In this document: positions 27,042-35,796 of the stretch, piece by piece
Layout: the number at the start of each line of letters is the position of its first letter
How positions within the stretch are numbered: position 1 is the stretch's first letter
Origin: Candidatus Aenigmatarchaeota archaeon
GTDB taxonomy: Archaea; Aenigmatarchaeota; Aenigmatarchaeia; CG10238-14
DNA: 62,283 nucleotides
NCBI GenBank assembly: GCA_018920365.1
Contig: JAHLMM010000002.1
Location: 1 to 62,283 of the forward strand
Direction: 5' to 3'
Translations under genes and position numbers: made by a program
The notes under the pieces: model-generated
What the model saw: the letters and a program-made list of their open reading frames with translations, nothing else
Told to the model about the DNA's origin: nothing
Databases searched by the model: none

Positions 27042-27508
27042 CTCCACACCACTAAATCCAAAAAGACTATTTTTCCGTTTATTATAGAAGCTCTTTTTAT
27101 TTTAACTGCTTCTATCGATGTTGAAAAATCCTTACCAAACTCATAAAATGTATTATTTGATTTATCATAAATTTTAAAGTAAAAATCATAATAATCCAAA
27201 CCAAGTAAATTCTTGACTCTATAATATCCGAATGAATTAAGCATGTAAATTTTGGTTTGATTTAATCTATTATCATTCATCAACCCAATGCTAACAATAT
27301 GAGTCTCATTCCAGTATTTTGGTGCACCTTCTGAAAGCAGGATATTTGAAGCCAAAAAAGCAGAATCAACCATGCTACTTATTCTTCTTTCTTCGTCTAT
27401 TTTTTGAGACAAATTTGTCCAGTACAAATATATTATGGAAATAACAAGGACAAAAATTATTGAGGCAATGATAAAATCTGATGATATAACTTGGGATTTA
27501 GTTAACAT
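27038..27508 (-). CDS. Pilin-like minor subunit
   Basis: A 156-aa protein starting MLTKSQVISSDFIIASIIFVLVISIIYLYW, a pilin-type N-terminal helix, followed by a beta-rich extracellular domain with Asn-linked glycosylation sites. The class III cleavage motif is less clear than in the two upstream pilins. The ATG at 27508 follows GGAGGCACAATTT. It overlaps both neighbours (11 bases upstream, 4 downstream), so the operon is tightly coupled. Confidence 0.72.
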   Translation of the reverse strand: MLTKSQVISSDFIIASIIFVLVISIIYLYWTNLSQKIDEERRISSMVDSAFLASNILLSEGAPKYWNETHIVSIGLMNDNRLNQTKIYMLNSFGYYRVKNLLGLDYYDFYFKIYDKSNNTFYEFGKDFSTSIEAVKIKRASIINGKIVFLDLVVWR

Positions 27509-27881
27509 AAATTGTGCCTCCAACATTCTTTATTCTATTAAAATCCTTTGTAAAATTACCAACAACATCTCTTGTTATTATGGTTTTATACATACTCCAT
27601 TTTCCATAAACCAAGATTATTTCGTTTCCATGTATTTCCATATTGTACTGACTTAATGTAGTATAGATATTCATGTTAAATGATCTCTCATACCCATCAC
27701 CAGCTTTAACAGCAGCATTTATCTCAAAGCTTGCAGCATCTAAAAGATCTTTTAGCTCATTCTCTGTCTTTATATTAATCAATTCTGCTTGTTTTGAGTA
27801 GGAAGAATACAGAAAAATGCTGATAATTACTAATAGCAATGATGTCAACACTACAAATTCTATGCCCATTTGAGCTTTCAT
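27498..27881 (-). CDS. Class III signal peptide pilin
   Basis: A 127-aa pilin with the class III N-terminus MKAQMGIEFVVLTSLLLVIISIFL: cleavage follows KA, Q is at +1 and the conserved Glu is at +5. A small beta domain follows. Such proteins are processed by an EppA/PibD-type peptidase and assembled by the ATPase and membrane platform encoded across the divergent promoter. Four bases overlap the preceding pilin gene. Confidence 0.82.
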   Translation of the reverse strand: MKAQMGIEFVVLTSLLLVIISIFLYSSYSKQAELINIKTENELKDLLDAASFEINAAVKAGDGYERSFNMNIYTTLSQYNMEIHGNEIILVYGKWSMYKTIITRDVVGNFTKDFNRIKNVGGTIYVN

Positions 27882-28285
27882 GAAACCACACTTATGTTTA
27901 CACCATTATCGATAGCTTGAATTAAAAGATAGTAATAGCCTTCTCTTTCTGTAATATTACCATAAAGATTTGCAATAGAATAATCAACTACTTCTTGATA
28001 TGATGACCCCATATCTAATCTTATTATGATCGAATTATTAGTAAAATAGATTTTTTCAACATCAGCTGGTATATAGACTTGAATTATATTCTTTGCTGGT
28101 TCACCTTGGGAAAAAACCCAATCTGATATTGAAACAATTTTGCTTGCAGCTGTCTTTGCAGAAGATAGTTTATTTTCATTCCTATAAGATATATACAGAT
28201 CATTAAGGTAAACAATCATTGGTATCAATATAAACAAACCTATAGTAATTATAGCAATATACTCTATAGCAGATTGTGCTTTCAT
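27878..28285 (-). CDS. Class III signal peptide pilin, first gene of minus-strand pilus operon
   Basis: A 135-aa pilin with the clear class III motif MKAQSAIEYIAIITIGLFIL (cleavage after KA, Gln +1, Glu +5), then a beta-rich domain with two N-glycosylation sites. It opens the five-gene minus-strand operon ending at 22516. The 64-base gap to the divergent CBS-HTH gene must hold promoters for both arms; it is nearly all A and T, with several TATA-like stretches. Confidence 0.82.
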   Translation of the reverse strand: MKAQSAIEYIAIITIGLFILIPMIVYLNDLYISYRNENKLSSAKTAASKIVSISDWVFSQGEPAKNIIQVYIPADVEKIYFTNNSIIIRLDMGSSYQEVVDYSIANLYGNITEREGYYYLLIQAIDNGVNISVVS

Positions 28286-28349
28286 ATTATCAATATTATT
28301 TTAGAAATAATTATTATTATATAGAAAAACAGATATTTTATTAGATTTT

Positions 28350-29108
28350 ATGAAGAAAACACACAAAATATCAAAATTTGTAAAAAAAATGAAAAAAAAG
28401 AAGAACAGACATATTCTTCACGAAGTAGTCAAAACTGAGATTGAAAGAAATTATGTAGATATTGAAACGCCGATCAAAAATATAATGAGTACAAACCTCA
28501 AAGTTGTTGAAGTTGGAAAAAATCTAAGAGAAGTAATAGAGCTTTTGGGGGATTTTGAAATAACTGGTGTTCCTGTTAGAAATGGTAACAAAGTTGTCGG
28601 TGTTATAAGCGATACAGATATAATGAGAGTTATGCAGGAAAGAGGGTTACTTGATCCAAAAAAAGACACAGTTAATTTAAGCGGTTTGGAAAAGATCAAA
28701 GTCGAAGAAGTCATGAGCAAACCGCCTATAACAATTTATCAAAACGAAAAGATTACTGATGCTAGTGATCTCATGATAAAACATAAAATTGACAGACTGA
28801 TTGTAGTTGATGAAAACAATAAAACAGTGGGTATTGTCACAAGAGAAGATGTGGTTAAAGGTTTAACAAGTGAATTTTTCTTAAAGTCATTGAAAAAATC
28901 AGGAGAAAACACTATAAATAGCAATGTTGATTTAATGCTATCGATTCTAAGAAAGAAGAATCAAGTAAGTATAAAAGAGCTTTCAAAAGAAATGAAAATG
29001 AATATAAAAGATTTGGAAGATTTGATAAAAATCTTGGAAAATAAAGGGCTTGTAGAAATAGTATATCCTTTGTTAGGTTGGCCAAAAGTTAAAATGGTGA
29101 AAAAATGA
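28350..29108 (+). CDS. CBS-domain pair with C-terminal winged helix, pilus operon
   Basis: A 252-aa protein. A very basic N-terminal tail (KKMKKKKNRHILHEVV) precedes two CBS motifs (about 43-100, IKNIMSTNLKVVEV...VVGVISDTDIMRVM; about 115-175, VEEVMSKPPITIY...TVGIVTREDVVKGL). CBS pairs bind adenine nucleotides or S-adenosylmethionine. A winged-helix domain follows (about 188-248, SIKELSKEMKMNIKDLEDLIKIL). It overlaps the ATPase gene by four bases (ATGA), so it is co-expressed with the secretion machinery and is a candidate energy-state sensor for it. Confidence 0.82.
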   Translation: MKKTHKISKFVKKMKKKKNRHILHEVVKTEIERNYVDIETPIKNIMSTNLKVVEVGKNLREVIELLGDFEITGVPVRNGNKVVGVISDTDIMRVMQERGLLDPKKDTVNLSGLEKIKVEEVMSKPPITIYQNEKITDASDLMIKHKIDRLIVVDENNKTVGIVTREDVVKGLTSEFFLKSLKKSGENTINSNVDLMLSILRKKNQVSIKELSKEMKMNIKDLEDLIKILENKGLVEIVYPLLGWPKVKMVKK

Positions 29109-30613
29109 GCAAGCTAATTGATAGTTATAACATATATTCAAACAAAGTCCTAGCAAGCATAGAAATTATCAAAAAACCAGAAGAGTTTGTACCAATTTAT
29201 AATTTGATAAAACCTACAATAGAACCTGGAACTCTAGTAATCATGGAAGAGATAAAAGAAAGGCTTGTAAGCGAATTGCAGATAAAAGTTTCAGAATTAA
29301 TAGATCCTTCATCAATAGAAGAGTTGAAGAAAAAATTCTATACTAAATCATTGCAGCTTATAAACAAACTTTTGCCTAATCTTGCAATTGAAAAAAAAGA
29401 GTTTATGTCGGGAATACTTGTGAATGAAATGCTTGGTTTAGGTGACATTGAAATATTGCTTTCTGATCCTAATCTGGAAGAGATTGTTATAAACAGCTCT
29501 AAAGAACCTGTCTGGGTTTATCATAAAAAATATGGTTGGTTGAAAACAAGCTTAATTTTAAAAGATGAACAGCAAATCCAGAATTATGCTTCAAATATTG
29601 GTAGAAAGGTTGGAAGGCAAATAAGCATATTAAACCCTTTATTGGATGCACATTTAACATCTGGTGATAGAGTTAACGCAACATTGTTTCCAATATCAAC
29701 AACAGGAAATACAATAACAATTAGAATGTTTAGAAGAAATCCATGGACTATTACAGATCTTATAGTAAATAAAACAACTGACATAGATATAATATCGCTG
29801 TTATGGCTTGCCATAGAATATGAAATGAATGTTGTAATATCAGGCGGTACTGGATCGGGTAAGACAAGTTTTTTAAATGCTTTGATGTTTTTTGTACCCC
29901 CAAATAATAGGATAATAAGCATAGAAGATACAAGGGAATTAAGACTGCCTGATTTCTTACATTGGGTTCCTTTGACTACAAGAGAGCCAAATGCTGAGGG
30001 AAAGGGTGAAGTTGATATGCTTGATCTGCTCGTCAACAGTTTGAGAATGAGGCCTGATAGAATAGTTGTAGGTGAGATAAGAAAAGAGAGACAAGCAGAG
30101 GTTTTATTTGAAGCTATGCACACAGGCCACAGTGTTTATTCAACTGTACATGCAGATACAGCGGAACAAACATATAAAAGATTAACAAACCCGCCGATTA
30201 ACATACCAGAAGCTTTGTTGGATGCACTTGACTTGGCTATTGTTATGTATAGAGATAGAAGAACTGGTAAGAGAAGAGTTTATCAAATAGCAGAATTTTC
30301 ACCAGAATCAAAAAACAAAGTAGATGTTTTATTTTCTTGGAATGCTGCTAAGGATAATTTTGTAAGAAACCAGAAAAAGTTTAGATTTTTAGAAAAGATA
30401 AAAATGCATACAGGAATGTCAAATTCTGATATTGAAAAAACTTTGAAAGAAAGAAGCAAAATATTAAACTGGATGGTAAAAAACAAGGTAACCAATGTAA
30501 ATGGTGTTGGAAAGATAATTGCTGAATATTATATGGATCCTAAAAACATTTTGAAAATAGCTGAAAAAAATGAAAACCCAGACAAAATAATACCAAAAGA
30601 ATGGTTAAAATGA
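29105..30613 (+). CDS. tadA: Type IV pilus/Tad secretion ATPase (PilT/GspE-like)
   Basis: A 502-aa secretion ATPase of the VirB11/TadA/archaeal GspE group that powers pilus assembly from the cytoplasmic face. Motifs in order: N-terminal domain 1-200, Walker A SGGTGSGKTSFL (K253), Asp box IISIEDTRELRLPD, Walker B region MRPDRIVVGEIRKERQAEVLFEAMHTGH and the His box STVHADTAEQTYKRL. A C-terminal helical extension of about 120 residues follows. ATGA overlaps link it to the CBS gene upstream and the platform gene downstream. Confidence 0.94.
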   Translation: MSKLIDSYNIYSNKVLASIEIIKKPEEFVPIYNLIKPTIEPGTLVIMEEIKERLVSELQIKVSELIDPSSIEELKKKFYTKSLQLINKLLPNLAIEKKEFMSGILVNEMLGLGDIEILLSDPNLEEIVINSSKEPVWVYHKKYGWLKTSLILKDEQQIQNYASNIGRKVGRQISILNPLLDAHLTSGDRVNATLFPISTTGNTITIRMFRRNPWTITDLIVNKTTDIDIISLLWLAIEYEMNVVISGGTGSGKTSFLNALMFFVPPNNRIISIEDTRELRLPDFLHWVPLTTREPNAEGKGEVDMLDLLVNSLRMRPDRIVVGEIRKERQAEVLFEAMHTGHSVYSTVHADTAEQTYKRLTNPPINIPEALLDALDLAIVMYRDRRTGKRRVYQIAEFSPESKNKVDVLFSWNAAKDNFVRNQKKFRFLEKIKMHTGMSNSDIEKTLKERSKILNWMVKNKVTNVNGVGKIIAEYYMDPKNILKIAEKNENPDKIIPKEWLK

Positions 30614-31491
30614 ACAGAATACCCTTCCTTCCAATACCAATAGAAGTTGCAAAGAGATTGGCAAAACCATTTTACGGTATATCAAAGAAAATTTCAAAAT
30701 TATTTCCTGTTTTAAGCATTCAACTAGAAAGATGTGAAATGAAATCCGATGCAAATGAATATATATCAGTTGCTTTGTTTGCTTCTTTATTTTGGTTAAT
30801 ATTGACAATATTATCTTTTATAATAATATTTCAAGTTTCACAAATAGAAATCAATTTTGGCATTACTTTTTTTGTGTCTTTGTTTATTTCACTATCATCA
30901 TTTTCTTATATTCTGTTATATCCTAATCTTCTTGTAAGCAGAAAAATAAGAGAAATAGATAGAAATATACTATTTGCATTAAGGCATTTGCAAATACAAA
31001 TAAAGTCAGGTGTTACTTTGTTTGACAGCCTTGTTTCTGTAGCAAACGCAAATTATGGTGCTGTTTCAGAAGAATTTAAAAAGGCTATTAAAAAAATATC
31101 AACTGGTACTCCAGAAATAGATAGTTTAGAAGATCTGGCTGTAAAAAACCCTTCGCTTTATTTCAGAAGAGTCATATGGCAAATAGCAAATTCCATAAGA
31201 TCTGGCGCTGATTTAGGACAAACATTAGATTCTATGGTTTCGAGTCTGTCAAATGAAGAAAAAATAGCTATAAGAAAGTATGGCTCTCAGTTGAATCCGC
31301 TAGCTATGATGTATATGATGACTGCTGTTATAATACCAAATCTTGGTATAACCTTTATGCTTATTTTATCATCACTGACTGGATTGACAATTTCAGAACA
31401 AATGTTTTGGGTTATGTTATTTGGATTAGCTGTATTTCAATTTTCATTTATAGGAATGATAAAAAATAGAAGACCGGCGATGGATATATGA
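30610..31491 (+). CDS. Tad/type IV pilus membrane platform protein 1
   Basis: A 293-aa membrane protein of the GspF/TadB-TadC superfamily. A basic N-terminal segment is followed by two helices (about 52-100), a cytoplasmic four-helix domain (NILFALRHLQIQIKSGVTLFDSLVSVA; QIANSIRSGADLGQTLDSMV) and two C-terminal helices. It forms the inner-membrane platform with the next gene and docks the ATPase. The ATG at 30610 overlaps the ATPase stop as ATGA; the in-frame ATG at 30601 is inside that gene. Confidence 0.88.
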   Translation: MNRIPFLPIPIEVAKRLAKPFYGISKKISKLFPVLSIQLERCEMKSDANEYISVALFASLFWLILTILSFIIIFQVSQIEINFGITFFVSLFISLSSFSYILLYPNLLVSRKIREIDRNILFALRHLQIQIKSGVTLFDSLVSVANANYGAVSEEFKKAIKKISTGTPEIDSLEDLAVKNPSLYFRRVIWQIANSIRSGADLGQTLDSMVSSLSNEEKIAIRKYGSQLNPLAMMYMMTAVIIPNLGITFMLILSSLTGLTISEQMFWVMLFGLAVFQFSFIGMIKNRRPAMDI

Positions 31492-32474
31492 TAGGAATAT
31501 ACAGATCAATTTACAAGATATTGCCTAAATTTTACAGAGAATGGGTTAGAAAATACCTTGTATATGCCAATTTTCAAATAAATCATGAAAAATATGCAGG
31601 GTTTTCGGTTTTGTATGGCTTGATTCTCTTTGCAACTATTTTATCTTTGTTCAAAATCATGGAATTGCCATCAAAAACAGGTTTTATAGTTGCTTTATCC
31701 GTATTAATAATATTTGAGTTTTTTATGCATGGTATATTGATATTAATTTCCGAAAGCAGAGCAAATTTTGCAGACGAAATTTTACCAGATGTATTGAATC
31801 TACTTTCATCAAACATAAGATCTGGGTTAACTCCTGACAAGGCTTTGATGCTTACAGCAAGACCAGAATTTGGTCCTTTAGAAGAAGAGATAAAAAGAGC
31901 TGCCAAAAAAACCCTTTCAGGTGAATCAATAGAAGAAGCTATAAAAATAATTCCTGAAAGAATAAATTCAAAAATTCTGGAAAGAACTGTAATGCTTTTG
32001 TCAGAGGGTATGGCCAAAGGCGGTAGCCTTCAAGGGTTGCTTGATGGTTTGGCTAATGATATAAGAGAATCAAGAATGCTTAAAAAAGAAATAGCAGCTC
32101 AGGTCATGGTTTATGCAATATTCATATTTTTTGCTGTTTCGATAGCAGCACCAATATTAATGGCTACATCAAATCACTTAATAGAGGTTATGAGCAAAAT
32201 AAGCTCTAATATAAATATAGGTGACGTAAGTATACCGTCTCAAATGCCTTTGAAAATACAAAAAATCAGCGTAAATAAAACATTCATGTTGAGTTATTCC
32301 TTAGCATCCTTAACAATTACATCCATTTTTGGTGGAATTCTAATAGGGCTTATAAGGGAAGGGACAGAAAAAGCTGGAGTAAAATATATACCTGTTATGT
32401 TTGCTATAAGTATAGGCATATTTTTAATAAGTAAAATAATACTTTTGAAAGTGTTTGCTATAGGTTTGGCTTAA
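31488..32474 (+). CDS. Tad/type IV pilus membrane platform protein 2
   Basis: A 328-aa partner of the preceding platform protein with the same layout: two N-terminal helices (about 40-90), the cytoplasmic motif EILPDVLNLLSSNIRSGLTPDKAL, then ERTVMLLSEGMAKGGSLQGLLDGLANDIRE. Three C-terminal helices follow. TadB/TadC pairs typically occur as two such genes. It overlaps the previous stop by four bases. Confidence 0.88.
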   Translation: MIGIYRSIYKILPKFYREWVRKYLVYANFQINHEKYAGFSVLYGLILFATILSLFKIMELPSKTGFIVALSVLIIFEFFMHGILILISESRANFADEILPDVLNLLSSNIRSGLTPDKALMLTARPEFGPLEEEIKRAAKKTLSGESIEEAIKIIPERINSKILERTVMLLSEGMAKGGSLQGLLDGLANDIRESRMLKKEIAAQVMVYAIFIFFAVSIAAPILMATSNHLIEVMSKISSNINIGDVSIPSQMPLKIQKISVNKTFMLSYSLASLTITSIFGGILIGLIREGTEKAGVKYIPVMFAISIGIFLISKIILLKVFAIGLA

Positions 32475-32498
32475 TTTTAAATTGTAAAAAACCGATTT

Positions 32499-32508
32499 TA
32501 ACATATAT
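32499..32508 (+). promoter_or_regulatory. Possible internal TATA box before the coiled-coil genes
   Basis: CATATATAGC lies in the 50-base gap after the platform genes, about 20 bases upstream of GTGATT and the ATG at 32525. It would allow the coiled-coil genes to be transcribed apart from the secretion genes. Confidence 0.35.
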
Positions 32509-32524
32509 AGCTCGAGCAGTGATT

Positions 32525-34597
32525 ATGGTGAAAAGGCAGAAGAATTTATCTAATGTTTTCAGCAAAGTAGCATCTATAGAGAAAAAATTGAAAAAAATTG
32601 AAAAAACTGTTTCTATTGTGGATAAATACATTAATCTTAATGACAAAAAATTAAGTCAGACTAGCAATGAAATAACAACTCTTAATGACAGAATTGAAAT
32701 ATTGAAAAAAGAGTTTAGTGAACTGAAAAAGGAGATTGACAGTCATTTAAAAGATAGGTTTAATGAAAATAGGAAAGATATCAGGGATTATATTGAAAAA
32801 ACAATGGAAATTGTAAATGAAAAAATTGATGATATTCAAGAAGAAATGGAAGAATTTAACAAAAAAATAATAGGTGCTACAGAAGTTGTTCATGAAAATA
32901 TTTTTGAATTTGACAAAAAATTGGAGCAAAGATTGATAGATTTTAATGAATTAAAGGTTGATAGAGTCACATTTGATGAAACAGTCAACAACATTAATTC
33001 AAGCATAACAGAAACAACAAATCTCATAGATGGAATGAGAAAAGAAATACTTTACTTGTTCGAAACTTTTAATAACAAAGTAGATTTAATAAATGAAGAT
33101 CTTGGTAAAAAACTTCAAACAAATGTTGATCTATTGGAAGAAAAAATAGCTGCAAACATTCTCGACGTCAATAAAGAAATAAAAGATCTTGAATCTAAAA
33201 TTGAGGTAAAATTGGAGAAAACTGACTATGAATTTGACTCAAAACTGTCAAAGCTAAATCAGGATTTAATAGCAAAAATGGATGATAATACTGGCTATCT
33301 GAACAATTTATTCAATCTTATGCAGTCTAGATTAGATAGTGTAGAGAAAAGTTACTCGGCAAAAATTGCTGAAATGGAAAAAGAGATAACAGATTTTGAG
33401 GACAATTTGAAAAAGCAAACAGAGAATACACTAAGAACAAACCAATCAGATAATGTATCAAAATTAAATGAAATGAAAAAGTATCTTGACGATAAGATAA
33501 TTGCTTTTCAAACAGAGCTTGACATGTTAAGTGATGAATATAAGAATATTGAAAATTTGATGAAAAGCTTTGGATCTAATTTGGCTTCTTTTGATAAAAG
33601 AATTACAGAGATGAATGATAGATTTCATATGAGAATGTCTGAAATTAAAGAATTCATAAACGAAAAGATAAACGCGTTCCAAGATGTAAGTACTCAAAGA
33701 ATTGACGATTTAAGCGGCTTTGTTGATACAAAAATTTCAAGTTTTGAAAGTCAATTAAAAGATTTACAAAACGAAAAGTTGGAAAAGTTGTCAACTTCAG
33801 AAAGTAAACTATCTAACTTAGAGTTTAAAGTAAATTCCATATCAGATGAGAATAGAATAATGCATGAAAATATAATGAATATAATAAAATATTACTCCAA
33901 AATAAAAGAAGATTTAAATAGAAAAACAGATTTGCTTTCTAATGATGTTAGGAAAGATTTAGCAAGTATACATGAAAATTTTGAAAAAAGATTTGATGAA
34001 AAAATCAAAGATTTGATAAAAGATTCATCTGAAAAAGAACAAATCAAAGACAAGATAAATTATATAACAGAAAGATTGAAGCATTTAGAGGATATATCAA
34101 AAAATATACCTAAATCAGAGAATGTTTTCAATGAAATAAGTTCAATAAAGGAATGGATGAAAAAAATAGATAGTTATATAGAATTGTCAGAAAAGGAAAA
34201 GATGGAGATTAACGAGAAAATGTCAAGACTTGCTAAATATTTTGATTCATATAGCGGTGTCTTAGCTAAAAAAGACGATTTGGATAATTCTCTGAAAAGG
34301 ATTGAATCAATAGAAAATAAAATTAATAGTTTGTTATCGCAAATAAACAATTTGTCTATCAAAGTAATTGAAAATGAAAAGAAAATTGAATCAATAGAAT
34401 CGTTTAAATCTAGCAAATTTGAAAAACAAGTTCAAGAAATGAAAGCTTTAAAAGATATGACAGAGCATTTGTTAGAGAAGACAAGGCATGAAGTAAGTGA
34501 TTTAAAGAAGGAAATTGAAATTAAGAAAGCAAAAGAAGAAATGGAAGAAGAAGTTTTCTTCAAAACCTTGATGGAGAGGATAAAGAATGAAAAGTAA
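32525..34597 (+). CDS. Long coiled-coil protein in pilus operon
   Basis: A 690-aa, almost entirely coiled-coil soluble protein, with heptads from about residue 12 to the end, many Lys and Glu, no membrane helix, no signal peptide and no ATPase motif. Repeated segments resembling 'DxKIxxFexxLkxL' suggest internal duplication of a 40- to 50-residue unit. The ATG at 32525 follows GTGATT. The next coiled-coil gene overlaps its end by 11 bases. The function is unknown; its position suggests a cytoplasmic scaffold for the pilus machine or for cell shape. A structural filament role is possible. Confidence 0.72.
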   Translation: MVKRQKNLSNVFSKVASIEKKLKKIEKTVSIVDKYINLNDKKLSQTSNEITTLNDRIEILKKEFSELKKEIDSHLKDRFNENRKDIRDYIEKTMEIVNEKIDDIQEEMEEFNKKIIGATEVVHENIFEFDKKLEQRLIDFNELKVDRVTFDETVNNINSSITETTNLIDGMRKEILYLFETFNNKVDLINEDLGKKLQTNVDLLEEKIAANILDVNKEIKDLESKIEVKLEKTDYEFDSKLSKLNQDLIAKMDDNTGYLNNLFNLMQSRLDSVEKSYSAKIAEMEKEITDFEDNLKKQTENTLRTNQSDNVSKLNEMKKYLDDKIIAFQTELDMLSDEYKNIENLMKSFGSNLASFDKRITEMNDRFHMRMSEIKEFINEKINAFQDVSTQRIDDLSGFVDTKISSFESQLKDLQNEKLEKLSTSESKLSNLEFKVNSISDENRIMHENIMNIIKYYSKIKEDLNRKTDLLSNDVRKDLASIHENFEKRFDEKIKDLIKDSSEKEQIKDKINYITERLKHLEDISKNIPKSENVFNEISSIKEWMKKIDSYIELSEKEKMEINEKMSRLAKYFDSYSGVLAKKDDLDNSLKRIESIENKINSLLSQINNLSIKVIENEKKIESIESFKSSKFEKQVQEMKALKDMTEHLLEKTRHEVSDLKKEIEIKKAKEEMEEEVFFKTLMERIKNEK

Positions 34598-35291
34598 AGT
34601 TTATGAAACAATAGTGGAAATGCTAAACGAGATTAAAAAAAACAATTCTGAAGAATTGAAAAAGTTAAGCTCAATTACAAACCATTTATCTAAAGAAATT
34701 GAATCGCATAAAACTACTTTTCAACAAATAAACAGCAAAGTTTTAAGGTTAGAGCAAGAGATAGACAGTTTGAAAAAAGCAAAAGAAACTCAAGATAATC
34801 ACAAAAAAGTCTTATCTAACATAGTTTATGACTTTGAAAACATGAAAAACAAACTGGAAAGGCAAATATCACTAGTTGAAAATAAAACAATCATACTAGA
34901 AAGTAAAATTAACATGAATAAAGGTAAACAATTTGACATTACACCTCTAATTAATTCTGTCAATGAGCTAAAAGATGTGATGAGTTTAAATATGAAAGCA
35001 ATGAATGCAAAAATAAATGAAGTTTTCAAAAGATATGAATCAATTGAAATAAGACAAAAAATAATTGAAAAACTTTTAGACATTTCAACATCGGCTGACG
35101 AAATAAACATAAGAAAAGGTTTGGATGAATTGTCTGAATTGACGAAAAAACTTAAAGATCTTGATAATTTTGACGAAAAACTTCAACAAACCATTTATAA
35201 ATATTTGGATTCTGTTGCATTTTACATGCAATCAAATGGTCTTGAAGAAATAGCAAATTTTTTAAGAGATAAAAGGACTGAAATAGTGTAA
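34587..35291 (+). CDS. Second coiled-coil protein in pilus operon
   Basis: A 234-aa charged coiled-coil protein starting MKSKVYETIVEMLNEIKKNN. The first 150 residues are heptad-rich; the last 70 form a compact helical tail (EINIRKGLDELSELTKKL, then YKYLDSVAFYMQSNGLEEIANFLRDK). It overlaps the larger coiled-coil gene by 11 bases and is the last gene before a hairpin terminator. The two proteins may form a hetero-oligomer; that is inference from coupling only. Confidence 0.72.
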   Translation: MKSKVYETIVEMLNEIKKNNSEELKKLSSITNHLSKEIESHKTTFQQINSKVLRLEQEIDSLKKAKETQDNHKKVLSNIVYDFENMKNKLERQISLVENKTIILESKINMNKGKQFDITPLINSVNELKDVMSLNMKAMNAKINEVFKRYESIEIRQKIIEKLLDISTSADEINIRKGLDELSELTKKLKDLDNFDEKLQQTIYKYLDSVAFYMQSNGLEEIANFLRDKRTEIV

Positions 35292-35317
35292 CTATCACTA
35301 GATAGTTACTTTTTTTT
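35288..35317 (+). terminator. Hairpin plus T-tract terminator
   Basis: A perfect nine-base-pair stem (GTAACTATC/GATAGTTAC) with an ACTA loop is followed directly by eight T residues. The stem starts at the stop codon of the coiled-coil gene. The form is that of a bacterial intrinsic terminator; archaea usually need only the T-tract. It separates the assembly operon from the downstream pilin gene. Confidence 0.8.
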
Positions 35318-35368
35318 GAAATATTTATTAATCAGAAAATTTAATTATAATCTATTGGAGGGTTTTAG

Positions 35369-35779
35369 ATGAAGAGAAAAGCACAATCTGCAATGGAATA
35401 TTTAATGACATATGGCTGGGCAATAATAATACTAGTAGTAGTCGTCGGTGCACTCTATGTAATGGGTGTATTTAAGACAGGAACAACAGTAGCATGTAGC
35501 AATCCTTGCTTTGGTTCTCAGTTTACATACAATGATCACAATCAAGACACACTTGTATTAACCAATGGTCCAAGAAGAATCCAAATTCAAAGCATTGAAG
35601 GCATTCCACAATCAGGTAGTCCACAATCATTGTCATCTGATGTGAATGATGTGGAAGCAGGAGGAAAAATAAGAATAACAATAACACCTATAACATCAAG
35701 ACCATTAACAGTTAACATAACATATCTAGATGTAGACAGCCAATTATCACACTGGGAAGCAGGTGTGTTGAGAAAGTAA
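35369..35779 (+). CDS. Type IV pilin with class III signal peptide
   Basis: A 136-aa pilin starting MKRKAQSAMEYLMTYGWAIIILVVVVGALYVMGV, a textbook archaeal class III N-terminus: cleavage after KA, Q +1, E +5, followed by MTYGWAI. The small beta domain carries a CSNPC disulfide pair. GGAGGGTTTT gives a strong ribosome-binding site. It is set off from the assembly operon by the hairpin terminator and followed by a T-tract, so it probably forms its own abundant transcript, as expected for a major pilin. Confidence 0.9.
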   Translation: MKRKAQSAMEYLMTYGWAIIILVVVVGALYVMGVFKTGTTVACSNPCFGSQFTYNDHNQDTLVLTNGPRRIQIQSIEGIPQSGSPQSLSSDVNDVEAGGKIRITITPITSRPLTVNITYLDVDSQLSHWEAGVLRK

Positions 35780-35794
35780 TTTTTTCTTTTTTTG
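35780..35794 (+). terminator. T-tract terminator after the pilin gene
   Basis: TTTTTTCTTTTTTTG directly after the stop codon is a typical archaeal poly-T termination signal. It lies between the pilin gene and the convergent herA. Confidence 0.6.
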
Positions 35795-35796
35795 TT

